62,301 nucleotides of DNA from an uncultured Prevotellaceae bacterium. Lineage in GTDB: Bacteria; Bacteroidota; Bacteroidia; Bacteroidales; Muribaculaceae. The number at the start of each line of letters is the position of its first letter. Within the stretch, counting starts at the first letter, position 1. The notes under the pieces are model-generated. The model did not search any database, was not told the origin of the DNA, and was given only the letters and a program-made list of their open reading frames with translations. Where the stretch lies: positions 1-62,301 of the forward strand of contig ONJS01000029.1 of the NCBI GenBank assembly GCA_900318205.1. The letters run 5' to 3'. Made by a program: the position numbers and the translations under genes. Positions 44,062 through 53,311 of the stretch are shown here, one piece after another.

Positions 44062-45381
44062 TTAACGGTCGTAGCCCAGATCGGCGAGTAATTCAGCAAG
44101 TACATACATGCTGCCGCCGACGTAGACCACGTCTTTCTCGTTGGCATTCTTTCTGGCTGCCTTCAGGGCGTCACTCACGTGGGTGTAGGTTGTGCCGTCA
44201 TATCCCGACTTGCGTGCCTCTTCCAGTAGTTTCTTGGCAGTCAGGGCCCTCTTGGTGTTGGCCTGGGTGAAATATAACTTGGCTTCGGCTGGCAGCATCT
44301 TGATCATGGTGGTGATATCTTTGTCTGCCATGAATCCCATGACCATGTGGATTCCGTCATGTGGTTGGCGTCGCAACTGTCTCATGGCTTGCTCCATTGC
44401 GGGAGGATTGTGCGCCGAGTCACAGATGGTCAGCGGTTTTTCACCGAGTTTCATCCAGCGTCCCATCAAGCCTGTATTCTCAATGACGTGGGCAAAGCCT
44501 TCCTGCACACCATTCAGCTTGATGCGGTAGTTGAGTTGTTTGAGCATGTTGAGTGCGGTCAGCACCGTGTTGGCGTTTTCGACCTGATAATCTCCGGTCA
44601 GTTCGCAGTTGATGGTGCCATAGCCTTCGGTCGTCAGTTGCAGCATGCCGTTGACGAGGCGTGAATTGGTGACGATGGGATCGTCCTGGGCAAACTTGAC
44701 TTCGGCATACATGCGCTTGGTTCTGTCTGCAATCACCTCCCTGACGACGCCGTCGGCACGACCCACGACAACAGGTCGGCTGTACTTGATGATTCCTGCT
44801 TTTTCAAGGGTGATTTCCTCGATGGTGTTGCCCAGGAACTGCTGGTGCTCAAGGCCGATGTTGGTGATAACGCTCAGGTCGGGCGTGATGATGTTGGTGC
44901 TGTCGAGCCTGCCGCCCAGTCCGGTCTCGATGACAGCGACATTGACGTTGCGCCAGGCAAAGTAGTCAAATGCCATGGCAGATGTCAGTTCAAAGAATGA
45001 CGGTTGCATCTCGCCCAGGTCTTTCTTCCTGAATTCGTTGACCCATCGCATCACAAAGCTACGGCTGATTTTCTTGCCGTTGACACGGATGCGTTCCCTG
45101 AAATCAATCAGGTGGGGGGACGTGAACAGACCGACGCGGTAGCCGCACTGCTGCAGGCACGAGGCCAGCAGGTGGGCGGTTGAACCTTTACCGTTGGTAC
45201 CTGCGATGTGGATGATGCGGTAGCGGCGGTGAGGTTCATTATAGAGTCTGTCAAGTGCTAATGCGGTATCCAGTCCGGGTTTGTAGCCCTTGCCGCCATC
45301 GCGCTCAAATGCGGGCCGCTGGTCAAAGAGGTATTCCAGTGTGCGGTCCCACATACGCGCCAATTCTTCTTTTCGTGCCAT
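44062..45381 (-). CDS. folC: Folylpolyglutamate synthase / dihydrofolate synthase
   Basis: FolC adds glutamate to dihydropteroate and to folates. The 439-residue Mur-ligase-type enzyme has the P-loop GTNGKGST at residues 61-68, ETGLGGRLDSTNI, NIGLEHQQFLG, and CDSAHNPPAMEQ in the C-terminal domain. The gene lies 58 bases from the rnpB 3' end on the same strand. Confidence 0.95.
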   Translation of the reverse strand: MARKEELARMWDRTLEYLFDQRPAFERDGGKGYKPGLDTALALDRLYNEPHRRYRIIHIAGTNGKGSTAHLLASCLQQCGYRVGLFTSPHLIDFRERIRVNGKKISRSFVMRWVNEFRKKDLGEMQPSFFELTSAMAFDYFAWRNVNVAVIETGLGGRLDSTNIITPDLSVITNIGLEHQQFLGNTIEEITLEKAGIIKYSRPVVVGRADGVVREVIADRTKRMYAEVKFAQDDPIVTNSRLVNGMLQLTTEGYGTINCELTGDYQVENANTVLTALNMLKQLNYRIKLNGVQEGFAHVIENTGLMGRWMKLGEKPLTICDSAHNPPAMEQAMRQLRRQPHDGIHMVMGFMADKDITTMIKMLPAEAKLYFTQANTKRALTAKKLLEEARKSGYDGTTYTHVSDALKAARKNANEKDVVYVGGSMYVLAELLADLGYDR

Positions 45382-45440
45382 AAATATACTGATGTGGTTG
45401 TTTGGTTCTCTTTTGATGTGTCACCCGAGTAACAGAAAAA

Positions 45441-45820
45441 AATGCAGTATGGCTGTAAGCCGGGTTTTGTGCCTGCCTGACGGCAGGTGCCTGTCATTTA
45501 TCTGTCCTGCGCATTGCTGCGCCGGTATAGCGTTCTACCCCTCGGCAATGGACGAGCAACCCTTAGATGCCGATATACATGAACTTGCAACTCACAGGTA
45601 GTGCGGCGCGCTGTGTCACCACAGTGCCCGGTGGGCTCTTACCCCGCCTTTTCACCCTTACCGCACACCCCACGCGTGGAGGCGCGGCGGTTGTTTTCTG
45701 TCACCTTAACCCTACGGTCACCCGCAGCTTCCCGTTAAGAAATGTGATGCTCTGCGTTGCCCGGACTTTCCTCTCGCAACCATGAGATGTTAACGAGCGA
45801 CAAGCCGCCATACTGCTTTT
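45441..45820 (-). ncRNA. rnpB: RNase P RNA
   Basis: The catalytic RNA of RNase P, which trims tRNA 5' ends. On the minus strand the region shows the conserved P4 5' part GAGAGGAAAGTCCGGGC, ACAGAAA, AAGGCGGGGTAAGAGC, AGATAAATGACAG and the 3' part AAACCCGGCTTA. The termini pair through GCAGTATGGC near both ends (complement at 45805-45816 and 45444-45453). A run of seven T follows the 3' end (complement of 45434-45442). Ends are approximate to a few bases. Confidence 0.93.
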
Positions 45821-45828
45821 AGCAGGGA

Positions 45829-45860
45829 CAAAAGTAATACGATTTCTTAAGATGAGCAAA
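45829..45860 (-). promoter_or_regulatory. rnpB promoter
   Basis: Minus-strand TACTTTTG (45829-45836) with TTTG (45857-45860) exactly 20 bp upstream. It sets the 5' end of rnpB near 45820. Confidence 0.8.
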
Positions 45861-45978
45861 TATTTTAACATTTGCCTGGGCGGCATTCCATCATGTTTAT
45901 TTTGTCATTTTATTGTATGGCAGGCAATTATTCAGATTGTTTTACGTTAATAATATAACCTACTATGAAATAAAAACT

Positions 45979-47703
45979 ATGGGCAAGTTAAAGAATCTTT
46001 CTATCGTTGCGCTGTTTAAGCGTTTCGGCCAAAGTATAAGGCGTTTTCCACTGGCGATGCTGTTTACACTGTTGCTGGTGTGTTTCCTTTTTTACATCAT
46101 TCACGGGGGCCATGTGGGCGAAAAGGAGGAGTTTTTTCTCGTGTTCTATCCGGCTACGGGCGCTTTGCTTGCTGTAGCCCTATCGTTGTTTACCGAGGAC
46201 TTCAAGAAACGCATTGTGGCAGTGTTGACCCAGGTTGTCATCCATGCCGCATGGTTGGGTATATCGGTTTATCTGGCTCAGATTGACCGCTTTTCCATAC
46301 CACAGTTGATTGCTGTGGTGGCCACGGTGTTTGCCATCGGTTTGGCTGTTTTTGTCATCTGCTTCTATCGCAAGAACCAGGAAATGCAGTTCTGGAACTT
46401 CTCGATACGCACTGCTGGCGCGCTTGTCGTGTCTGTCGCCATTAGCGGCGCATTGACCTTGGGACTGCTTTTGCTAGTGGAATCGTTGAAGATGCTGTTC
46501 GACATTGAGATACATGAAGTGGTTTATGCCGATATTTGGACCGTGTGCATGTGCTTGCTTGCTCCTGTGCTGTTCATGATTCTGATTCCCGAGGGTGAAG
46601 ATAAATATATGAACGAGGCGCCCGAGTTTTCGCGTTTCACCCAGGGGGTAGTGCAATACTTGTTCTTGCCGCTGTTGGGCTTGTACTTGATTACGCTCTA
46701 TGTCTATGCTGCCAAGATACTGCTCCAGTGGTCATTGCCAGTGGGTGGCGTGAGCTATCTTGTGTCGGGCAGTATGGTGCTTATGGTGCTACTTATTTAT
46801 GTCACTTTTCCAGTCCAGCATCAAGAGGGTAATAAACTGTTCAAGGGGGTGGCCCGTTGGCTGCCCGTTGTGATGTTGCCGCTCTTGGCGTTAATGTCGG
46901 TCGCCATTGGTCGCCGACTGAGTGACTACGGCATTACGATAAGCCGCCTCTACCTGCTGGTTTTCAACGTGTGGTGCTATGCCGTCTGCCTGTGGCTGAT
47001 TTTTACCCGCAACAGGCGCATCTGGCTGATTCCTACCTCGTTTGCCGTCATCCTGTTCCTCATCTCGGTAGGGCCCCAGAGCATTGCCAACATCACCAAG
47101 CGCCATCTGTTGAATGAAGCAAGAGAAGCCTTCATGGCATCGGGATTCACGAAATTGCCGCTGACTGATGAACAATATAAGCGTTGGGCTGAAGTAGCCG
47201 ACCCTGATGTCGTTGCGGCTATTGACTCCAAACTTGCCTATTTGTGCCACTATGAAATTACTGATATCCCTGTTTCTGTGTCAATCAATAGTGTAGTCAT
47301 AAACTCGAATTCAGTGGGCTCTTATAGTCATCATTCTGTAGTCGAAGATGATGATGTCTACGTTGTCTCGTATAGTAATTCCCACTTGATTACTGACATG
47401 ACGATACCTCAAGGCTATACGAGAATGACTTATCTTCACGAGTTGAATGTAGATCCGGATATGAATCCATATAAGCTTCTTCTTGTTCTGAAAGACGGCG
47501 AAAACCCTGAAGAATACCGTTTTTTGATTGATGTGAGCATGTTGAAAAAGTTTGATGAGGAGGGAACCTATCAACCTGGCGAGCAGCTGGCTGTAAAGAA
47601 TGATAGGGCTATGTTGGTAATTGATGATTTCAGATTGTGGGGTCTTACTGGCCACGATGGAGAATGGGACTTTGAAGGGGAAGGTATCCTGTTCATCAAA
47701 TAA
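45979..47703 (+). CDS. DUF4153 multi-pass membrane protein
   Basis: The 574-residue product (from ATG 45979) has about eleven hydrophobic segments in the first 410 residues and a soluble C-terminal part. The N-terminus and the acidic HEVVYADIWTV and EGEDKYMNEAPEF loops resemble the DUF4153 family. Function unknown; inner membrane. The last 130 codons are more AT-rich than the rest and encode a beta-rich extracytoplasmic-like tail. Confidence 0.8.
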   Translation: MGKLKNLSIVALFKRFGQSIRRFPLAMLFTLLLVCFLFYIIHGGHVGEKEEFFLVFYPATGALLAVALSLFTEDFKKRIVAVLTQVVIHAAWLGISVYLAQIDRFSIPQLIAVVATVFAIGLAVFVICFYRKNQEMQFWNFSIRTAGALVVSVAISGALTLGLLLLVESLKMLFDIEIHEVVYADIWTVCMCLLAPVLFMILIPEGEDKYMNEAPEFSRFTQGVVQYLFLPLLGLYLITLYVYAAKILLQWSLPVGGVSYLVSGSMVLMVLLIYVTFPVQHQEGNKLFKGVARWLPVVMLPLLALMSVAIGRRLSDYGITISRLYLLVFNVWCYAVCLWLIFTRNRRIWLIPTSFAVILFLISVGPQSIANITKRHLLNEAREAFMASGFTKLPLTDEQYKRWAEVADPDVVAAIDSKLAYLCHYEITDIPVSVSINSVVINSNSVGSYSHHSVVEDDDVYVVSYSNSHLITDMTIPQGYTRMTYLHELNVDPDMNPYKLLLVLKDGENPEEYRFLIDVSMLKKFDEEGTYQPGEQLAVKNDRAMLVIDDFRLWGLTGHDGEWDFEGEGILFIK

Positions 47704-47724
47704 GTGAAATACCAAATAACGGTT

Positions 47725-47767
47725 TGGCCCGAAAAAAGTGCACTTGTTGATAACTTTTTTCGGGCCA
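47725..47767. terminator. Perfect bidirectional terminator after the DUF4153 gene
   Basis: TGGCCCGAAAAAAGT (47725-47739) and ACTTTTTTCGGGCCA (47753-47767) are perfect complements with a 13-base loop. Confidence 0.8.
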
Positions 47768-47795
47768 AAATTGCTGCTGTTACGGTTATTGGCAG

Positions 47796-47803
47796 TAATT
47801 TTG
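47796..47803 (+). promoter_or_regulatory. Promoter -7 box of the large secreted protein gene
   Basis: TAATTTTG, 25 bases before ATG 47828, directly after the terminator. Confidence 0.55.
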
Positions 47804-47827
47804 TAGCATAAATTATTAATGTGCACA

Positions 47828-49801
47828 ATGAACCGATTTTTCTCCTTTTTTCTGATGGCCTTTATGGCCTTTTCCGTATTACAGGCAGCCGAGGTGACCT
47901 TTGATTTCTCGACGGCCGAGGGCATTACTGCTATGGGCTATGCCGTGCCTGGCCCGAGTGCCGGAACCAACCTTGTCCAGGCTGGTCCTGTCACCGTCGA
48001 TGGCGTGACCCTGTCGGCAACCGACGGCGCGACCCAGACGCGCATCTGGAACTCTCAGGGCAGTTACTCACTTCGCATCTATGTAGATGGCTCCATTACC
48101 CTGTCGGTGGCTGAAGGCAGCATCACGGGTGTCACAGTCAATGCCGCCAACACGGCCAACTTTGACCTCTTGGCCGACGTCGGTGACTACAGTGCCACTG
48201 ATGGTGTGGGCACTTGGACGGGCAAAGCCTCGACAGTGACCTTCACCCATTTTGGCAGCAAGAATGCCCAGGTGGCAAGCATCGTGGTGACCACCAGCAA
48301 CGATGGATCGGTTGAACCCGACCCCGAGGATCCCATTGACCCTGATATCTTCAAACTCGACTCTATCCAGAACCTTGCTGCGCTGGAGGACGGCACCGCC
48401 TTCCAGTTTACCAGCGATGTGTATGTCAACTACCAGTGGAACGACCACTTGTGGGTGATGCAGCTTGCCGACGATGGCACTGCTTATGCTGGTGTCATCT
48501 ATGGTGATACAGGCAAGCAATATCCCATGGGTGCTGTCATCCCTGCTGGCTGGACTGGTGTGAAGCAAACCTATAAAGGACAGCCCGAGGCGGCAAATCC
48601 TGCCCATTTTGCCAATCCAAAGACTATTCTTGAAGAAGATCTCTATTCACCCTTCGATTGTACGGGGTATCTGTCATTTGTTGCCGACCCCGAGGAGGGT
48701 TGGGACAACTATAAGGTATTCTTTGATGGGGTTCATCTGAGCGAGATCAATGACCGTGGCCTGTTCACGATTTCATGTAACGAGGCCGATGAGGATGGAC
48801 AGGTCTTTGAGGCATCGATGACCGGCTTCAACAAGTTCGGCATAGATTATCCCGAGGCAGACCCCACCGAGTTGTACTCCATCGAGGGAATGGTTGTCAT
48901 CTACAATGATATTATGGAGCTTTATCCCATCACGATTACCAACGATCCCGGCGTCCGCCTGTGGAAGGTTGTGTATGAGGGCGAGGAGGGTGAGCAATAC
49001 AAAGTCAATGACGTCCTCTATGTCGCTGCTGTAGTTGATGGCGAGAATGGCAAGCAGGTATTTGTGACCGACAATGTCGATAAGATTTACTATGACACCT
49101 ACGCCGATTGGGGCTATGCCGAATGGATGGACTGGTATCCTGACTGGATTGCTCTCGACTGCTCGGGCGACGAAGCGTTCTTTGATGCTATTGCCGATGC
49201 TCAGGTGCTTGCACCAGGTACGGTAAAGGGCAAGCTTGTAAATAGTGATACCAATCCCCGTCTCGTGCTCAACAGCGCGCCTGCCGCGCTCGATGACGTG
49301 GAACTGCCCGAGTTGACGTTGTTCAAGTATGACTTGAACGAGGACTACCTCACCGCCCTGGGCAACGAGGTGGGTCGAGTTGACGGCTACTTCTTCTATC
49401 GTGACGGTGTGCCCTGCCTGTGCAGCGATGATGACTCGGTAAGGGTGAAACTCAACTTTGATTATGCGCCCGAACTGGAGGCCGAGATGGCACAGAAGGA
49501 AGGCTTCAACTATGGTCTGCTGTGCGTCTTCACCATCGATGAGGCTTGGGAAGAGAATGTAACCCAGATGCGTCGCATCCGCACCACCGACGAGGACTAC
49601 TATACCAACTATACCATCTATCCGTTGGCTGTCCTCTCGTGTGCCGCCGTTGATGAGACAATGGTCAGCAAGCAGGTCGTTGACGTGAAGTATGTCAACC
49701 CCTCGGGTATCGTGAGCAAGACTCCGCAGGATGGTGTCAACATCATCGTCACCACCCACAACGACGGCTCCCATACCATCACCAAACACCTCAACAAGTA
49801 A
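47828..49801 (+). CDS. Large secreted beta-rich protein with short C-terminal sorting-like motif
   Basis: The 657-residue product has a signal peptide (MNRFFSFFLMAFMAFSVLQA) and an N-terminal domain with TFDFSTAEGITAMGY, a pattern seen in Bacteroidota surface proteins. A proline/acid linker (EPDPEDPIDPDIF) follows, then several beta-rich domains. The last 35 or so residues (VVDVKYVNPSGIVSKTPQDG and VTTHNDGSHTITK) resemble the short C-terminal repeats of Prevotella-like secreted proteins, possibly a type IX sorting or anchoring tail. Function unknown. Confidence 0.75.
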   Translation: MNRFFSFFLMAFMAFSVLQAAEVTFDFSTAEGITAMGYAVPGPSAGTNLVQAGPVTVDGVTLSATDGATQTRIWNSQGSYSLRIYVDGSITLSVAEGSITGVTVNAANTANFDLLADVGDYSATDGVGTWTGKASTVTFTHFGSKNAQVASIVVTTSNDGSVEPDPEDPIDPDIFKLDSIQNLAALEDGTAFQFTSDVYVNYQWNDHLWVMQLADDGTAYAGVIYGDTGKQYPMGAVIPAGWTGVKQTYKGQPEAANPAHFANPKTILEEDLYSPFDCTGYLSFVADPEEGWDNYKVFFDGVHLSEINDRGLFTISCNEADEDGQVFEASMTGFNKFGIDYPEADPTELYSIEGMVVIYNDIMELYPITITNDPGVRLWKVVYEGEEGEQYKVNDVLYVAAVVDGENGKQVFVTDNVDKIYYDTYADWGYAEWMDWYPDWIALDCSGDEAFFDAIADAQVLAPGTVKGKLVNSDTNPRLVLNSAPAALDDVELPELTLFKYDLNEDYLTALGNEVGRVDGYFFYRDGVPCLCSDDDSVRVKLNFDYAPELEAEMAQKEGFNYGLLCVFTIDEAWEENVTQMRRIRTTDEDYYTNYTIYPLAVLSCAAVDETMVSKQVVDVKYVNPSGIVSKTPQDGVNIIVTTHNDGSHTITKHLNK

Positions 49802-49827
49802 CTCCTGATAAATTAACAACTGATTTA

Positions 49828-50046
49828 TCTGAGATTTCTGAGGCATCCGCTGCTCTTTGGCTTCACGCCAAGCCGCAAAGTTTATTGCATCCGCGCCTTT
49901 TCAGTCGGCGAATTAAGCGTATTCAACTAATAAGTTATCCGCATTCCAAATAGCTGGAATGCGGATAACTATTTTTTTGCGAGCCCCTTGCGAGCAATAA
50001 TCTTAGCGCCTTTGCGGCTTAGCGTGAGGCCAAAGGGCAGCGGATT
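49828..50046. repeat. Nested palindromic element, copy B
   Basis: Outer arms 49845-49880 and 50010-50045 are inverted repeats identical at 33 of 36 positions. Inner arms TTATTGC/GCAATAA (49882-49888, 49994-50000) and a perfect central 15-bp stem GTTATCCGCATTCCA (49934-49948) with its complement at 49955-49969 are nested inside. A T-run follows the central stem, so it can act as a terminator for the upstream gene. It fills the gap between two converging genes, like copy A at 36206-36358. Confidence 0.7.
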
Positions 50047-50054
50047 CAGATCAT

Positions 50055-50942
50055 TCAGTTGTTTTGGTTTGTGGTGTTCCTCAAGGTGATGCGTTGCAGC
50101 ACGATGACGATGTTGCCCTTGTTGTCGAGCAGCGCCATCTCTTGCTGGTTGATGCGTTTGCAGGACTCGGTGCGTTCCAGTGCCAACAGCAGGTCGGTCT
50201 CGCTGTCAATCTCTTCACACTCGTCATTGTCGCCCGAATGTAGGTCTTCAAACTGGATGGCCATGTCCTTGGTGGGGTCGAGCATGATGATGCCGTTGAA
50301 GATGTTGCAGCCCGAGTTGCCATGTATGGTCTGCATCTCGGCATCGATGACGACACGCATATTGAGGTCACTCACATTCTCACTGTCGATCTCCTTGATA
50401 AGCCACGCTCCGTTCATCGCGTCAAGGTTGTGGCGCTTGAGCACCAGCACTACGTTGCCCTTGCTGTTCATCAGATTCATGTATTGGGCATTGTATTGTG
50501 CTTCTAGCGTGAAGCGTCGCGTATCGGCAAGAGCGTGCATGATGGTCTTCTCGTTGGTGACGTTGTGGCAAGATTCACCGCTCGAGATGAAGTCATTGAA
50601 CTTCAGGTTGTTCCCGCTCAACTGGAAGGTGCCGTTGATTGTATTGCAGCCGTTGTTGCCGTACACCTTGTTGCCTCCGGCAAAGTCAAGGTAGAGGTAG
50701 GCGCGTTCTCTCGTATAGACCTTCTTCTTGTTGCGCAACATCACGATGTCCCACTCGCCATAGAGCTGCTTGGCGGGGTTGGTAATGGTAATCTCGCGCA
50801 TGGGTTGGTCGACGTCGGCAATGACGTTCTCAATATTCACGCCGCGTTTCTCCAGTTTCTTGTCTTTTTTCTTGCGGGCATCCATTGTGGCAGGTGCCAA
50901 CAGCATGGCGAGTAACAGGCTCAATACAATATATTTTCTCAT
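50055..50942 (-). CDS. Double META-domain protein
   Basis: The 295-residue protein (start MRKYIVLSLL, supported by its promoter) has a signal peptide. Two META/HslJ-like domains follow, each with a GEW/GAW start and an NNGCN/NSGCN motif (YGNNGCNTINGTF; HGNSGCNIFNGII). Single META domains occur in HslJ-type heat-shock lipoproteins. Probably a periplasmic protein; role unknown. Confidence 0.83.
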   Translation of the reverse strand: MRKYIVLSLLLAMLLAPATMDARKKKDKKLEKRGVNIENVIADVDQPMREITITNPAKQLYGEWDIVMLRNKKKVYTRERAYLYLDFAGGNKVYGNNGCNTINGTFQLSGNNLKFNDFISSGESCHNVTNEKTIMHALADTRRFTLEAQYNAQYMNLMNSKGNVVLVLKRHNLDAMNGAWLIKEIDSENVSDLNMRVVIDAEMQTIHGNSGCNIFNGIIMLDPTKDMAIQFEDLHSGDNDECEEIDSETDLLLALERTESCKRINQQEMALLDNKGNIVIVLQRITLRNTTNQNN

Positions 50943-50972
50943 TACGATAGTCGTCTTTTTTGTTTCAAACTT

Positions 50973-51004
50973 CAAAATTAGTTCAACTCGGCCGAAATGC
51001 CAAA
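50973..51004 (-). promoter_or_regulatory. Promoter of the double META gene
   Basis: Minus-strand TAATTTTG (50973-50980) and TTTG (51001-51004) with 20 bp between, a full consensus. Confidence 0.75.
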
Positions 51005-51070
51005 TCCTTTAGCCGTTTTTAAGACTTTATGCGATAAAATGTGAAAAAATGGGCATCAATGGGCCGTTTT

Positions 51071-51101
51071 TTTGCCGTTGGGAAATTTTCGCCTATTTTT
51101 G
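51071..51101 (+). promoter_or_regulatory. Promoter of the TPR gene at 51121
   Basis: TTTG (51071-51074) and TATTTTTG (51094-51101) spaced 19 bp, 20 bases before the start. Confidence 0.7.
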
Positions 51102-51120
51102 TCGTTAATTTATAGCTGAG

Positions 51121-53208
51121 ATGAGAAAGATTCAAATGACATATAGGCGATTGTTGCTTGTGTTGGCATTGATGGTAACTGTTGGCGTGCAGGCCCAGAT
51201 CAACACCGAGCAGGTGGTGAACATCGGGCGCAATGCACTCTATTTTGAGGATTACATTCTTGCCATCCAGTACTTTAACCAGGCAATTAAGGCCAAACCC
51301 TTCCTTGCCGAGCCTTATTTCTTCCGTTCGGTTGCCAAGATCAGCCTTGAAGACTACCAGGGCGCTGAGCAGGATGCCGGCATGGCCATCGAGCGCAATC
51401 CGTTTATCGTCGATGCCTATCAGGTGCGTGGCGTCTCGCGACAGAATCTGGGCAACTACGCCGGTGCCGTCGAGGACTATGACAAGGGACTGAGTCTCAT
51501 GCCCGAGGACAAGAACCTGCTGTTCAACCGCGCCATCTGCAAGACTGCGTTAAAGGACTATGATGAGGCGCAGGTGACCTTTGACCGTTTGCTGCAGCTC
51601 GACCGCCGCAACGACCGCGCCTACATCGGCTTGGCGCAGATGAACCTAGCCCGCAAGGATACCACGGCGGCCTTTGATAACCTGAACCGTGGTATTGAGT
51701 TGAGTAAAAAGAATGCCAATGCCTATGTCATGCGTGCTGAAATCGCGTCACGTTCCAAGCATGACTTTGAGCACGCGCTTGCCGATATGGACAGTGCCAT
51801 CCTGCTCGAGCCGCGCTATGCAGGCTATTTCATCAACCGCGCTTTCATGAAGTATAATCTTGATGATTACTTCGGCGCCATGGCTGATTACGATTATGCC
51901 ATCAGCCTGGAACCTGCCAGCCAGGAGGCGCACTTCAACCGTGGATTGTTGCGTGCCGAGGTGGGGGATAACAATAAGGCTATCAGTGACTTCTCCTTCG
52001 TGCTCAAGAGCAACCCGTCCAATTTCATGGCGCTCTATAACCGCGCCCTGTTGCACATGCGCACGCGCCAGTTCCGTGAGGCGGTCAGTGACTTTACCGC
52101 CATCCTGAAGAAGTATCCCGAGTTTGAGGCAGGCTACATGGCTCGTGGCGAGGCCAAGCGACGCATGGGAGACACACGTGGCAGCGAGGCCGATATGGAG
52201 AAGGCGATGGCCATCTTCCGCCGCAACAAGACCCATGAGTCCACCTTCAACCCGGCTGAAATCGAGGCTACTGCCGCTATCAAGAAGGCCGAACAACGTG
52301 CACTCACCGGTGAGGATGAGCCCGAGACCGCCGAGGATATCATGAACCGTTTCAACACCTTGCTCACGGTTCAAGATAATGATGCCGTCAAGCCCGAGTA
52401 TGCCAACCGCCAGCGTGGCCATGTGCAGAATGACAACATCGAGGTGGAACCGATGCCCATGTTCACCCTGACTTATTATGACAAGGATGACAAACTCGGT
52501 AGCAAGATCCACTACATCCGTGAAATCAGTGACATCAACGATTCTCGCCTGCTGCCAGCCAAGCTCACCCTCATCAGCGGGGATTCTCAACTCAGCGAGG
52601 ATGACATCAAGCGCCACTTCGCCGACATTGATTACTACAATAGCCTGCTGGCTCACGCCAAGCCTCGCAGCGTGGATCACTTTGCACGAGGATTGGATTA
52701 CCTGCTTGTCAAGAATCCTGATGCCGCTATTGCCGATGCCGATGCTGCTATTGACTTGAGCCCCCAGTTCATGCTGGCCTATATGCTGCGTGCCGACGCC
52801 CACTACATGCAATATCTGATGACCCAAGCGCGTGAGCCTGGCGCAACCGAGGCTCTTGCGGCTTTACCTGCCGACAAGTCACAAGCGATGTTGCGCCAGC
52901 GTGTGGAAAGCACCATGCTCAATCAGATGGTTACAGACCTGAACGAGGTCCTCAAACTCTCGCCCAAGAATGTGTACGCCCACTTTAACAAGGGTAATGC
53001 CTATATGTTGCAGGGTGACTATACCAGCGCTATCAGTTGCTACAGTGCCGCTATCGACTACAAGCCTGACCTGGGCGAGGCCTACTACAACCGTGGTCTG
53101 ATGTACCTGCGCATGGGCAACAAGACCTTGGGCGTCGCCGATTTGAGCAAGGCTGGTGAATTGGGTGTACTACCCAGTTACAATGTCTTGAAGCGTATGA
53201 CCCGATAA
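51121..53208 (+). CDS. Large exported TPR protein
   Basis: The 695-residue product has a signal peptide (to about residue 26). It then has an unbroken run of about nine TPR units, a beta-rich insert (about residues 430-500) and further TPR units at the C-terminus (AHFNKGNAYMLQGDYTSAIS, EAYYNRGLMYLRMGNKTLGV). It is probably a periplasmic or outer-membrane-associated scaffold. An ATG five codons in (MTYRR) could be the true start. Confidence 0.87.
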   Translation: MRKIQMTYRRLLLVLALMVTVGVQAQINTEQVVNIGRNALYFEDYILAIQYFNQAIKAKPFLAEPYFFRSVAKISLEDYQGAEQDAGMAIERNPFIVDAYQVRGVSRQNLGNYAGAVEDYDKGLSLMPEDKNLLFNRAICKTALKDYDEAQVTFDRLLQLDRRNDRAYIGLAQMNLARKDTTAAFDNLNRGIELSKKNANAYVMRAEIASRSKHDFEHALADMDSAILLEPRYAGYFINRAFMKYNLDDYFGAMADYDYAISLEPASQEAHFNRGLLRAEVGDNNKAISDFSFVLKSNPSNFMALYNRALLHMRTRQFREAVSDFTAILKKYPEFEAGYMARGEAKRRMGDTRGSEADMEKAMAIFRRNKTHESTFNPAEIEATAAIKKAEQRALTGEDEPETAEDIMNRFNTLLTVQDNDAVKPEYANRQRGHVQNDNIEVEPMPMFTLTYYDKDDKLGSKIHYIREISDINDSRLLPAKLTLISGDSQLSEDDIKRHFADIDYYNSLLAHAKPRSVDHFARGLDYLLVKNPDAAIADADAAIDLSPQFMLAYMLRADAHYMQYLMTQAREPGATEALAALPADKSQAMLRQRVESTMLNQMVTDLNEVLKLSPKNVYAHFNKGNAYMLQGDYTSAISCYSAAIDYKPDLGEAYYNRGLMYLRMGNKTLGVADLSKAGELGVLPSYNVLKRMTR

Positions 53209-53235
53209 TCCGGGTCTGTCCGATATGGAAAAAAG

Positions 53236-53268
53236 CACCTGCCGGTTTCGTCATGAGACCGGCAGGTG
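53236..53268. terminator. Bidirectional terminator (TPR gene / DUF5106 gene)
   Basis: CACCTGCCGGTTTC (53236-53249) pairs with GAGACCGGCAGGTG (53255-53268) with one wobble, between two converging genes. A-run on the left. Confidence 0.85.
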
Positions 53269-53311
53269 TCTTAATTTGCTTTATTTGTAGTAGTTTGTCT
53301 TATTGTCCAGG

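Noticed and set aside
45433-45830. Small open frames inside the RNase P RNA region
   Set aside because: The RNA landmarks fully explain the sequence; the frames have no coding character.
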